64,000 nucleotides of DNA from Terebella lapidaria (lineage: Eukaryota > Annelida > Polychaeta > Terebellida > Terebellidae), in contig OX424566.1 in the NCBI GenBank assembly GCA_949152475.1, positions 30,480,423-30,544,422 on the forward strand. The letters are read 5' to 3'. A model generated the notes under the pieces. It was not told the DNA's origin. It did not search any database and saw nothing but the letters and a program-made list of their open reading frames with translations. This document shows positions 46,380-58,135 of this stretch, in pieces. The position numbers and the translations under genes are program-made. Position 1 is the stretch's first letter. Every line of letters begins with the position of its first letter.

Positions 46380-47690
46380 CACACTTTTGTACTTGTTTCA
46401 TTTTCTTCATCGACAACAGTCGAATTTTTGCAATTGTGGCTACTGCACACCGTACACATGCGGTACACTCCAAGCCTGCCTAATAACAGCCACATGATTT
46501 TCCATACCCAACTTTGCATGAACAAGACACCATTTTTAGCACTTTCTCTGGAGCAACAGCCCTGTCCTCCACCTTGTATTGCCATCCCCAATCAGCAGGC
46601 GGCAGGACATTTCCATACCACTGCTGAACAACATGGTATGTTCTGAATCTGTGGAACTTCGCAGCTGCTGAAGTTGGAGGAAGAGACTCCAACTTGAAGC
46701 CAGATGAGGATATGGATGTCCTGTTGACAGCACGGAAGTACATGGCATAACGACGATCTTCCAGTGACTTCGCTTGTTTGGCTCCTTACGGGCGCAGCAG
46801 AAACAATTCGCCTACTCGTGCTACGTCTTCATGAGAACTATCAGTTGGGGAGAAGACGCCCAAACAGTCCCAGTTTTCTTCACATAGCCTTCTTCTTGCC
46901 TTGATTGTAGAGTGCCAAAACCGTATCACACCCTGTGATGGCATGTACAAACATGAGGTGTTGTTTGATACGGTCGAAAGCTGTCTGGATTTCTGCAATA
47001 CTGTACATCTGGAATGCATTCCGTCGGAACAGCATATGTAGGTCCATGCTTGGCGTAGCTTGTGCAATCAGCATCACAAGCAAGTCCGTATCTGTAGCCA
47101 CGACCACAACAAGTTCATTTGTTGACTGAGCAACATCCATGGCGACTGATACAATCAGCCAGTCAGCATCTGCATTGCTCTGTTTGACCGTTAGACCATT
47201 GATCTCACATTTGTGTGTCAAATGTTTTATCAATCGGTCCTTTTTTCGGGCATTGCCCAGAAACGCCAGTTTTGATGTGGTGGTTTTCATTTTAAGCTCA
47301 AACAGGATGTCAGCAGATGTGTTCTTTTGTGCTCGTCACTGCTCTTCAGTACACTTTGTGGACATATTGTGTATTTTGTAGCAGCCAATCACATATGACA
47401 CATAGTTGTCACACACCTGGTCGTACGTGGCATCAGCAGGCCAAGGGAGGCTTTGGAGGAGGTGACCTCCATCATGGACAAATCGTGGTCCCTCAGGTAG
47501 TTGAAGCTGGACACTCAATTTATCGAACAAGGATGGTGGTTGTTTAGCAAATTCGTGAAGCAGGTACACTTTCATCTCTGAGTTGTTTTTAATCACACAT
47601 GTGATCATGCTTCTGTCAACATGAGTGGTGAAAGAAACAAAATCACAGTCCGGGGTGTTGAGGTGGATGTGATTACTACACTATTATTCA
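46380..47690 (-). pseudogene. FEN1/XPG-like nuclease with CXC tail, left-arm copy (broken)
   Basis: The minus-strand frame from the spacer reads LNTPDCDFVSFTTHVDRSMI, then SVQLQLPEGPRFVHDGGHLL, DILFELKMKTTTSKLAFLGN, NADADWLIVSV, VVVATDTDLLVMLIAQ and FVHAITGCDTVLAL. It ends with SSGFKLESLPPTSAAAKFHR and KMVSCSCKVGYGKSCGCY. Compared with the right copy, the segment containing ILFDGYGD (first acidic nuclease motif) is deleted. Frame changes follow GKKKAM near 46880, and sequence around 46570 is lost. It is therefore a decayed copy, yet it retains parts (DILFELK) that the right copy has lost. Confidence 0.75.
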
Positions 47691-47770
47691 TGAGGGTCAT
47701 ATGTGTGATTAAGACAACTCAGAGATGAAAGTGTACCTGCTTCATGAATTTGCTCTAACAACCACCATCC

Positions 47771-49120
47771 TTGTTCGATAAAGGGATCATGAGGAAACAC
47801 ACGAAGAGTGTTTTGGCAAATGTCCTCAAATCGGAAGTGAGTGTCCAGCTTCAACTACCTGAGGGACCACGATTTGTCCTTGATGGAGGTCACCTCCTCC
47901 AAAACCTCCCTTGGCCTGCTGATGCCACGTACGACCAGGTGTGTGACAACTATGTGTCATATGTGATTGGCTGTTACGGTTTGCAGACAGTGATCCTGTT
48001 TGATGGATACGGGGACATTTCCTCCACAAAATGTGCTGAAAAGCAGCAACGAGCACAAAAAGAATCTGCTGACATCCTGTTGAGCTTGAAATGAAAACCA
48101 CCACATCAAAACAGGCGTTTCTGGGCAATGCCCGAAATAAGGACCGGTTGATAAAACATTTTACACACAAATGTGAGATCAATGGTCTAACGGTCAAAAA
48201 GAACAATGCAGATGCTGACTGGCTGATTGTATCAGTCGCCATGGATGTTGCTCAGTCAACAAATGACCTTGTTGTGGTCGTAGCTACAGATACGGACCTG
48301 CTTGTGATGCTGGTTGCACAAGCTACGCCAAGCATGGACCTACATATGCTGTTCAGATGGAATGCATTCCAGATATACAGTATTGCAGAAATCCAGACAG
48401 CTTTCGACCGTATCAAACAACGCCTGATGTTTGTACATGCCATCACAGGGTGTGATACGGTTTTGGCACTCTACAATCAAGGCAAGAAGAAGGCTATTGC
48501 ACTGATTGAGAATGACAAAAATTGTGACTGTTTGGGCGTCTTCTCTCCAGCTATTAGTTCTCATGAAGACGTAGCACGGGTAGGCGAATTGTTTCTGCTG
48601 CGCCTGTATGGAGCAAAACAAGCGAAGTCACTGGAAGATCGTCGTTATGCCATGTACTTCCGTGCTGTCAACAGGACATCCATATCCTCATCTGGCTTCA
48701 AGTTGGGGTCTCTCCCTCTAACTTCAGCAGCTGCGAAGTTCCACAGCTTCAGAACATACCATGCTGTTCAGCAACGGTATGGAAATGTCCTGCCGCCTAC
48801 TAGTTGGGGATGGCAATACAAGGAGGGACTGCTTATTCCAGTTGAGACTGACAGGGCTGTTGCTCCAGAGAAAGTGCTAAAAATGGTGTCTTGTTCATGC
48901 AAAGTTGGGTATGGAAAATCATGTGGCTGTTACAAGGCAGGCTTGAATGTACCGCATGTGTACGGTGTGCAGCAGCCCCAATTGCAAAAATTCCACTGTT
49001 GTCGATGAAGAAAATGAAACAAATACAAAAGTGTGACATAAAACAATGTGACATTGTTTTTGTATTATTGTGCATTATTGATGTTGCAAATTTTGTAATA
49101 CATAATGTGTGTGCATTAGA
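47771..49120 (+). pseudogene. FEN1/XPG-like nuclease with CXC tail, right-arm copy (nearly intact)
   Basis: Two overlapping frames (47771-48094 and 48091-49008) are joined by one frame change near 48080; the left copy reads through there. Motifs in order are TVILFDGYGD (cf. VFDG of FEN1), NADADWLIV (residues 39-47 of the second frame; cf. EAEA), VVATDTDLLVM (64-73; cf. the second acidic cluster) and HAITGCDTVLAL (cf. GCDY of the helix-hairpin region). Then FKLGSLPLTSAAAKFHSFRT and the Cys-rich tail VSCSCKVGYGKSCGCYKAGL, after which a second frame change leads to ECTACVRC (48940-48970), completing a TSO1/tesmin-like CXC motif. Proteins with this layout are multicopy in invertebrates and often named only after the CXC motif. 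The nuclease reading is my inference. Confidence 0.7.
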
Positions 49121-49605
49121 GACATAGTGTGCATTACATATGCAAAAGTATTTGTTTGTTGTATTCAGTGGCTGATTATGCCCTCATTGGAAGCCAAATT
49201 GGGTTCAGGGTGATTAGATGAGCTCCAAACAACATGGATATGGCTTTATCGGATTCAGCATACCCAAAAACATAGGTGTAGACACCAAAATCATTGTTCT
49301 ATGTCATGTGGTTGAGAAGATATTAGCATATTTCTGTTTCGGAATCTATCGCGATATACGGTGGCGGCCATCTTGGATTTTTGAAAATGCCACAAGGTAG
49401 AACTCGCAGAACTTTGCATTATGGTAATGAATATGAATTTCTGAAGGTATCCTGAAAAATTCAGCTTTCTGCAAATTTTTTCCAGGTTAGGGCTAGGTTT
49501 GAGCTAATACTCTTGTACTAATTGGCGGTGTTGCTGACGCGTTATGACAACACACGAGCTGCTTCTGGGAATCTAAAATAATTATTTAACACATTTTGAA
49601 TTATT

Positions 49606-52600
49606 ATTTAATATCATCCCATAAGTGTGCACACACATGTATCATAGATTTTCATTCAAAATTAGTACATAACGGCTTTAATGCTACAACATGAAAGCAT
49701 GCTATCACATGCCAGTGTGTATATTTGACCTTCAAGCTATAATCACATGTTTGTTGAAACTCAACGTAATTTTTTTTATGTTAAACCGTGGTCCCACAGA
49801 ATGTTGGCGGCGGACGGCATCGAATAGACATTCGTCAACGTCGTTCTAATTGGTTGTAGTCCGTTGCAGGTCGGCATCTCTTTCGTTGTGCATCGGTGAG
49901 ATCGCAGATGTGCCACGACAGTTTTGAAATGTTCAAAACAATCGTCCCTCCAGCACAAAGCGCGACTTGGCGCCGATGGTAGAAGGAATTGGAACGGATA
50001 TCACTGCGACGTACAACGATGTGCAAGGGGTTACAAAGAATGCAATACGACAATGGCGATGTACAACGATTAAAGAGGGAAACAGAAACAATACAGAACG
50101 AACATTGCGATGTACAGAGATCTTATTATCTTAGTGATGCGCCGTATTGGCCTTATCTTCGAGCTGAATATCAAACATATTCGCCGGTATTCGTGGTCAG
50201 ATCCGTCCTTGCACATTTGTTGTGATTCGCTTCCAACATTCGTGACAGTGGGACCGTATTTTTACAGAGTTGTTGTTTTCAATACTTCATTGATGGGCAA
50301 TAATGAACATAACCTGCATTCACCCGCTTAAAACAGCTACATATTTCACAATCACTTGTATACTAGGTATCATTTTCGAATGTGATGTCATGACTCTATT
50401 TAGTTTATCTGAGAGACACAAAAGATCACCATTCATAATTGATAGTTATTTCAATATCTATTACGAGCATCAATTTTTATCATTCATTCATTTTATATTC
50501 CTACTAATTTTGTCAGAACTATCATTTGATCATTACCAAACTCCTCGCTTAATGAATATCCTATTTAGATGTCACTAAAATTATTGGAATAATCATAAAT
50601 GATACGATTATAAGGAGTGAGGGGTATAACTGGTTCAAAATATTTCTTTATCTTCCGTACTATACAATTAATTTTTAATGTCGTTGTGTGATCAGGCTCC
50701 AATAGATGAAGATATGATGTGTGCGCGGGTTTCACTGTCGCAATCGCTGATTCATTATTAAGCCGTATATTTTCAGCTTAGCAGTTGGTCAACAGGTGGG
50801 CGCTCATTCCCTTAAATAACACTCAAACCTTGTGAAAAAAGGCTTCCAGTTATTTAGCAAATAAAGGTTTTAATTTGTTGGATTATTGATGTTCCACCAA
50901 ACAGTATTTGTAAATTGATTATTTACTCAGAATCGATAATTTGTCTCAACGAATAATCCGTGTGTGCATTCCTGTCTTTCTGATCGTTCAAAGCCCAGAT
51001 TAATGTTATTTTTAATCGGAATTTGTGCGGGGGGGGGGGGGGGGAGGAATACTCAAGACAGCTGCTCGTTGCAGAATCACACTGAGTTGCGGGAAAGCTG
51101 CGGAGCCCCTACGAAATATTTTTGGAGTGAACGATATAATATCTCGTGGGCATAATACCGGTACGTTCACTATTTCGAGTGAATAAAATAATATCTCCGA
51201 AATTACCAGATGTTCTCTCAGGGTCCCTGTAGAAAGTCTCGTAGACGCTGGCGGTCGTGGGACCGAGCCTCCGGCGTACGTCCGCCGTGGCGTCGAGGGG
51301 GTCCAAGTCCAGGGAGGCGGTGCTTTGCCATCCCGCGGACGTCCCCTCAACTACCAACGACGACGCGGACGTCGACCTCGAGATTTACACATGATGACCT
51401 TGGAATGGCATGATTTAATATCATCCCATAAGTGTGCACACACATGTATCATAGATTTTCATTCAAAATTAGTACATAACGGCTTTAATGCTACAACATG
51501 AAAGCATGCTATCACATGCCAGTGTGTATATTTGACCTTCAAGCTATAATCACATGTTTGTTGAAACTCAACGTAATTTTTTTTATGTTAAACCGTGGTC
51601 CCACAGAATGTTGGCGGCGGACGGCATCGAATAGACATTCGTCAACGTCGTTCTAATTGGTTGTAGTCCGTTGCAGGTCGGCATCTCTTTCGTTGTGCAT
51701 CGGTGAGATCGCAGATGTGCCACGACAGTTTTGAAATGTTCAAAACAATCGTCCCTCCAGCACAAAGCGCGACTTGGCGCCGATGGTAGAAGGAATTGGA
51801 ACGGATATCACTGCGACGTACAACGATGTGCAAGGGGTTACAAAGAATGCAATACGACAATGGCGATGTACAACGATTAAAGAGGGAAACAGAAACAATA
51901 CAGAACGAACATTGCGATGTACAGAGATCTTATTATCTTAGTGATGCGCCGTATTGGCCTTATCTTCGAGCTGAATATCAAACATATTCGCCGGTATTCG
52001 TGGTCAGATCCGTCCTTGCACATTTGTTGTGATTCGCTTCCAACATTCGTGACAGTGGGACCGTATTTTTACAGAGTTGTTGTTTTCAATACTTCATTGA
52101 TGGGCAATAATGAACATAACCTGCATTCACCCGCTTAAAACAGCTACATATTTCACAATCACTTGTATACTAGGTATCATTTTCGAATGTGATGTCATGA
52201 CTCTATTTAGTTTATCTGAGAGACACAAAAGATCACCATTCATAATTGATAGTTATTTCAATATCTATTACGAGCATCAATTTTTATCATTCATTCATTT
52301 TATATTCCTACTAATTTTGTCAGAACTATCATTTGATCATTACCAAACTCCTCGCTTAATGAATATCCTATTTAGATGTCACTAAAATTATTGGAATAAT
52401 CATAAATGATACGATTATAAGGAGTGAGGGGTATAACTGGTTCAAAATATTTCTTTATCTTCCGTACTATACAATTAATTTTTAATGTCGTTGTGTGATC
52501 AGGCTCCAATAGATGAAGATATGATGTGTGCGCGGGTTTCACTGTCGCAATCGCTGATTCATTATTAAGCCGTATATTTTCAGCTTAGCAGTTGGTCAAC

Positions 52601-53065
52601 AGGTGGGCGCTCATTCCCTTAAATAACACTCAAACCTTGTGAAAAAAGGCTTCCAGTTATTTAGCAAATAAAGGTTTTAATTTGTTGGATTATTGATGTT
52701 CCACCAAACAGTATTTGTAAATTGATTATTTACTCAGAATCACTCCTGATGCTATCTAATCTTTAATCGATAATTTGTCTCAACGAATAATCCGTGTGTG
52801 CATTCCTGTCTTTCTGATCGTTCAAAGCCCAGATTAATGTTATTTTTAATCGGAATTTGTGCGGGGGGGGGGGGGGGAGGAATACTCAAGACAGCTGCTC
52901 GTTGCAGAATCACACTGAGTTGCGGGAAAGCTGCGGAGCCCCTACGAAATATTTTTGGAGTGAACGATATAATATCTCGTGGGCATAATACCGGTACGTT
53001 CACTATTTCGAGTGAATAAAATAATATCTCCGAAATTACCAGATGTTCTCTCAGGGTCCCTGTAG
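49606..53065 (+). repeat. 1.63-kb tandem duplication with filler at the join
   Basis: Unit 1 (49606-51232) and unit 2 (51413-53065) are practically identical from ATTTAATATCATCCCATAAG to CTCAGGGTCCCTGTAG. Unit 2 has 27 extra bases near 52741, bounded by AATC. The 180 bases between the units (51233-51412) are not part of either. Open frames within the units are the same on both sides and show no known domain. Confidence 0.92.
51233..51383 (+). mobile_element. 150-bp fragment of the GC-rich ORF element
   Basis: AAAGTCTCGTAGACGCTGGC to GACGTCGACCTCGAGA is identical, as far as I can compare, to 55811-55961 in the GC-rich region. It sits exactly at the junction of the tandem duplication, followed by 29 bases of unknown origin. 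Confidence 0.9.
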
Positions 53066-53628
53066 ATGTCCATGCCTTTTATAATCACAAGTAACACACC
53101 TATAGGCAGTAGAGTGTAATCACACTTGAAAGTGGATTTAGGGAGTGATGGGAGCAATTGCTCCCCCTCCCCCCAAAGGCTCGACGATTTTTTTCTTGTC
53201 AAGCAAAATATCACATAAAAGAAAACACACAAAAATCTTTGGATCGGGACACTATGTTAGGTGCCCTTGAAATGCAAATATTACTGTACATATCCGTACA
53301 CACACTCGTATATCTAGTGAACGAATAGTGAATATTTCAGAAAGCTCCACATGTCCCTTCAGTAATAGCCCCGGCCATTCAAAGCAATGATAAAAAGCCG
53401 AAATTCAAGTCTTCACAGCTCCGTCCAAGAACGAGATAAACCTTAGCAGTTTACATAACAAACTAGCTAATTCATTTACTCATCTCACCATAGTAAGGAA
53501 AATATAGGTTGAAAAATTGGAATTTTTGCCACAGCTGGAGTTCTGAGGGTACCCTCCACATGTCCCTTTAGTAATAGCCCCGGCCATTCAAAGCAATGAT
53601 AAAAAGCCCAAAGTCAAGTCTTCATGTG
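53066..53628. repeat. Spacer with a ~70-bp direct repeat
   Basis: CCACATGTCCCTTCAGTAAT, AGCCCCGGCCATTCAAAGCA and ATGATAAAAAGCC at 53347-53410 recur at 53551-53612. The LTR begins just after the second copy. No gene. Confidence 0.7.
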
Positions 53629-54364
53629 TGTAAAGTTATTGACTACCGTCCGCTCTTCGGGATCCTCGAGGATAGTCCTCTCTCATCCGAGTCCTTGCGG
53701 ACGCGCATCCGCTATTCCGGATCCTTGCGGCAGGGCCGCTCACCGGAGGTCGCGGCGGACACGGTAACTACTTCAGCATTAACGGTAACCAGGTAACAGC
53801 CCACCCGACACTCCCAGGCCTACGGACACCGTTCAGAAACTAGTTCATCCCTACGGTGTTAACTGGCGGGGCCTGGCGAGCCGCGGTCTGCCTCGGGGAC
53901 GGAACCCCGTACAGTCCGACATGCTGGCCAGAGCATCTGTCACACGTCCCGGGAAGGGAGAGAGCTGGCGATCCACAGGGCCGAAGGCCCCCGAGTCAGC
54001 AACTCGTCTCTCCCAGCCCGGGCCTCCCCATGGAAATCGTCCCCAGGGCTCTAGGAGCCCACTACTCACAAACAGGGAACACAAAGCTCATGGCGAGCCT
54101 TGCGTGCGTCCTGTCTCTCGATCTTGGACAATCTCCTCGAACGAGTCGCTTCCAGTGTATATATAATACACCAGAAACTGTAGGGCGCACGCGAGGTCTA
54201 ATCGATCCATTGTTATAGTTTACTGGAGCGTAAATTACAATACGTCGCCGTGGCAACGCACGCTCGAACGGAGCATGTCAAAACAAGGCCAAGTACGAAA
54301 AGGCCACATAAATGGCATTTATGTTTACAATCACCTGCCGCGTGCTTAGGGCAAAATCGCCACA
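53629..54364 (-). mobile_element. LTR of a Ty3/Gypsy-type element
   Basis: It starts TGTAAAGTTATTGACTACCG and ends AAATCGCCACA, about 736 bp, and is related throughout to the solo LTR at 26291-27007. On the minus strand a purine tract (AAGAAGGGGG) immediately precedes it, which sets the orientation: this is the 3' LTR of a minus-strand element. Fossil. Confidence 0.75.
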
Positions 54365-54500
54365 TTACCCCCTTCTTACAATGTTGGTCCCCAACATGTT
54401 CCGCCCGCGCCCAAAATGCTCGAAACCCGACGAAGGCTTCGCATGGCGGGGGCCGGAAGAAGGCAAGATGGCAACGCCCGGAAGTCACGGCGCAAACACT
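54365..54500 (-). mobile_element. End of pol of the same LTR element
   Basis: A minus-strand reading ends NMLGTNIVRRG before the purine tract, a wording typical of the end of Ty3/Gypsy pol. Only this tail is recognisable; the rest of pol is missing. Fossil. Confidence 0.55.
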
Positions 54501-54658
54501 AGGACTTTAAGAGTCCCTTTTGGAAGAATGGGGAACTACCCACGGACTTACGGAGTAAACTATAACGCGCTTTGCAATTTTGAATAAACCCTCATAAACA
54601 AGCTAAAATTTTGACCGAGGTGGTCCAAAACCGTGTGATGACCTTGGAAGGTCATCCG

Positions 54659-54957
54659 TTATAAAAGGACGGTGTGTCGAGTCTTTGGAATATCTTTAAG
54701 GTTAGACTTTAAATTTAGAAATTTTGTGAAACGACACACCGAGTGATCAAAAGTGATAGTACCTCTAAAAAATGTTGCCGACCGCCCTGCCGGCCGGCTC
54801 CTCAGATCTGCAGGACGGGTCTGAGGCAGGGCGGAGTCGCGGAAGCGACTCCGGCACGCCGCCGCACAAGTGCAGCGACGAGGCTAGCACCCTAGCCTTC
54901 CTCCATCGTCATGGGCTCCTCATCCGTGCCGCCTGTCTTGGGGTCTGGCGGCGGTGA
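54659..54957 (+). promoter_or_regulatory. TATA promoter-like segment and short ORF
   Basis: TTATAAAAGG at 54659-54668 is followed by CGGTGTGTCG, whose complement CGACACACCG lies at 54733-54742 (possible 5' UTR stem). An ATG at 54772 opens 61 codons (MLPTALPAGSSDLQDG...) and runs antisense into the end of the GC-rich ORF near 54892. Composition switches sharply from AT-rich to GC-rich at about 54770. It may be the promoter of a further element whose body is lost. I do not recognise the product. Confidence 0.4.
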
Positions 54958-57645
54958 CGAGTCCCTACGCCGCGGAAGCAGCGGAGCCGGCAGAGTGAAA
55001 GCCGGCTGCACGGGCGGATGAGGCAGGCCCGGTGGAGCTTGCAGGGGCTTTTGTGGTGAGCCCTGCAATCCGGGTCCTGACGGAGCCATCACGACGGAGG
55101 CCGGTAGAGAGGTCGCGCCGAGATCTGCAATGGCGCGGAACATCTCCACCGTATCGCGGGTACGCTGTGGACCGACCGTCCGTTCTCCCCACACCTGGAC
55201 TAGGTATGGGTAGATGGCCAGCTCCAAAGCGGCATCCGCGCGCCGGAGAGCCGCCTGGTTCAGGGCGGACGACTCGGGGTCATCGACGCCCTGGAGTAGG
55301 CGAGTCCGAGCGGCCTCGGCTTCGTCAAGACGACGCCGTAGCTGCTCATTCTCAGCCTCCAGGTGCTCCATCCGTGCGGCTACCTCTGGGGCGGGGGCGG
55401 ACGCCCCGGACTGCTCGGCAAGAGCGGCGGTCCGACCCTGGTCGAACGCGCGCCGCTCAATGACGGCCGACAAAGTCCGGTAGCTCTCTAGGCTCCGCCG
55501 GGTGCCTTCCATGAGGCCCTGGTCGTATGCGAGATCGCATGCGACACGGGAGGCCTCGGCGCGGCACCGGCTGAACTGATCCAGAGAGCTGTCCATCTCC
55601 GCCACAAGGTACTCCGCCGCTCGGGTGAGTCGACCACGCTGGGGGTGATCCCAAGGGTGCTCCTCCCGAGCGCGGACCAACGCGGCTACACCTGCGGACC
55701 CCAAGTCACGAATGGCTCGGGGCACCGGCAGGTTCACCAACGCCGGGTCACCGGGGATCCGGTCCATACCATCGCGACGATGGCCGACCGCCTGGCCTAC
55801 AGACTCGCGGAAAGTCTCGTAGACGCTGGCGGTCGTGGGACCGAGCCTCCGGCGTACGTCCGCCGTGGCGTCGAGGGGGTCCAAGTCCAGGGAGGCGGTG
55901 CTTTGCCATCCCGCGGACGTCCCCTCAACTACCAACGACGACGCGGACGTCGACCTCGAGAGAGAGGTACCGTACGTCCGCTACTGCTCGCAACCGAGGG
56001 AGTCACGCGTGGGGTCCTTGGCGGGACCACCGACGCGGTACTCGAGGAGGCGGAGGTGTCTGCCACCACCCGTCCCTCAGACGGACCCGTGGGTACCGTC
56101 ACCTCGAGCAAGCCCGGGAAATCCTCCTGAGTCAGCGCACCCGGAGACTGCAGGGGCGTCGTCCCGGCCGGACCCTTTCCGGCGGACGAACTCTTCCCCT
56201 GAGTCTTCGGCTGGGGGCGCGGCTTAGGAGAAGCCACTCGTGTCTTGGCCGCGATCTGCGGCATCTCCGACACGACCATGGTCACCCGGTGCCGTTCTTC
56301 ACCTGCCTGGGTCGCCGGCGGTTGACGGACAGCCTCTGCTGCTGTCCGAACGGCTTCTGCCGCCTGGTACTCCGCCGGGGTCTGGCCCATTGACGCCGTC
56401 AGGCGAGCGGTGTAGCTCGAGCCCGCGGACACAACGCCAGACTCCTTCCAGGCATCGTCCATGACGCGCTGTGCAAAGCGCCATGGACCCCAGTGAAAGA
56501 ATCGGTGCTTCACCGTTCCTGACGTAGTCATGAACGATGCCACCCTCGGTGGAATGTATCCAAAATTGAATACAGGCCCCACTTCATCACCAACGGTGTG
56601 AAGTCCCTCACCGTGGTGTGCACCCGCGCGGTGATTATTAAGGGCCTCCAAACTGGCGAAAAATCGTTGCTGAGGTCTACTGGAGTAGCACCTCTTGCAA
56701 ACGAACAATTTCATCCAGGGGTAGTGGTACCCCGCAACATGTCGACTCAAGTGGTCGTAGGAAGGATACCTACGATCCCGGTTGAGCGCAAGGTGCGGGT
56801 CCTCATACCCGTCCAGGGATTCCGGACAGAGTTGGCATATTACACCCTCCTCTGTCTCGGGCGGCAACCCGACACGCTCCTCGTCCGTGAGTGGACGAGG
56901 CCGTGTGAAAGGCGTGTCGGCCGCCGCGCCGGCCGCCACTGTGCGGCGCCCTTGCGGATCCCTGCCATACCGCGGGAGGAACATGTGTCCCTGGCGGACT
57001 CCAGGGAGTTCGGGGCCCATTTCGGCCCGCAGCCTCTGGATAGAGGGCTGCTCCGAGGACGACCGTTTCTTCTTTTTGGCCGCCCCCGAACGATTCTCCG
57101 ACCTGGTTTGTCGGGGCACACTCTTCCCGCGTGGGGGCGCGGCCCTCTGTTGCTGCGCAACGAAGGACCACCGTCCCGCTTCCAGTGCGGCATCAGACAG
57201 GTGGACCCCGTCTTTCTCCGCGCGCTTCCGGAGGAGTTCTAAGCGAAGATCTCCCTCCTTCGGCACGGGACGCCCTCGGTCCACTGGACTCGACCCCACC
57301 TCCGCAGCTCCGGTAGGTTTCTTGGTACCGGAGGGAGAAGAAGAGGAGGTTCCTTTCGGTGCCTGGATAGGCACCCGCTTACTGGAACCTCCCGCGCCCG
57401 GGCCGGATCCCGCGGAGGCGCCGCCCGCACCAGATCCCGAGGGATTAGGCATCTTGGCGTCTCCGGGTTTGGCGGAGGACCCTTTCTGGCCGCCCGGCTT
57501 AGGCGCCAGTGGCTGAGGTCCTCCGGACTTCGATCCGGTTTGAGGCGAGGGGCCGCCGGACTTCTTTTTCCGGTGCGGCCGCTTCTTCTTCTTCTTCGGA
57601 GGCGAGGAGGCCGGGTCCGGGTCGGATCCGGCCTCAGATTGCCCG
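54892..57645 (-). mobile_element. GC-rich ORF element, copy I (probable retroelement structural protein)
   Basis: Minus strand. A basic low-complexity part (KKKKKRPHRKKK) is followed by a region with two C-x2-C...H motifs (CQLCPESLDG...HVAGYH and CKRCYSSRP...HRAGAH), an Ala/Pro-rich linker, and a C-terminal part with a heptad coiled coil (MEHLEAENEQLRRRLDEAEA). No enzyme domain is seen. The GC content and codon use differ totally from the AT-rich surroundings. Its position next to a same-strand LTR suggests a Gag-like role, but no capsid fold or family could be named. Treated as a fossil; this copy's coding sequence is interrupted about once. Confidence 0.6.
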
Positions 57646-58135
57646 CGGGATCCGGCCCGGGCGCGGGAGGTTCCAGTAAGCGGGTGCCTATCCAGGCACC
57701 GAAAGGAACCTCCTCTTCTTCTCCCTCCGGTACCAAGAAACCTACCGGAGCTGCGGAGGTGGGGTCGAGTCCAGTGGACCGAGGGCGTCCCGTGCCGAAG
57801 GAGGGAGATCTTCGCTTAGAACTCCTCCGGAAGCGCGCGGAGAAAGACGGGGTCCACCTGTCTGATGCCGCACTGGAAGCGGGACGGCGGTCCTTCGTTG
57901 CGCAGCAACAGAGGGCCGCGCCCCCACGCGGGAAGAGTGTGCCCCGACAAACCAGGTCGGAGAATCGTTCGGGGGCGGCCAAAAAGAAGAAACGGTCGTC
58001 CTCGGAGCAGCCCTCTATCCAGAGGCTGCGGGCCGAAATGGGCCCCGAACTCCCTGGAGTCCGCCAGGGACACAAGTTCCTCCCGCGGTATGGCAGGGAT
58101 CCGCAAGAAATGGGCCCCGAACTCCCGGGAGTCCG
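57645..58135 (+). mobile_element. Inverted partial copy of the GC-rich ORF element
   Basis: From CGCGGGATCCGGCCCGGGCG the sequence is the reverse complement of copy I's middle region, up to the PRYGRDPQ part. There it jumps to the C-terminal region of copy II. The inversion centre is near 57645. Fossil fragment. Confidence 0.8.

Larger units (their letters stand above)
45919..49521. mobile_element. Giant palindrome carrying two nuclease-CXC gene copies
   Basis: Arms of about 1.7-1.8 kb run inward from TAGTACAAGAGTATTAG (45919) and its complement CTAATACTCTTGTACTA (49504-49520), meeting around a spacer at about 47608-47691. The arms share ATGGCCGCC flanks and the whole gene described below in divergent orientation. 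ATT on both sides could be a 3-bp duplication. The arms differ by many substitutions and indels, so the palindrome is not a recent fold-back artefact. Whether it is a transposon or a duplicated locus is open. Confidence 0.75.

Noticed and set aside
49776-52385. Sets of identical small ORFs in both 1.63-kb units
   Set aside because: Duplicates of non-coding DNA; several overlap on both strands and none shows a recognisable motif.
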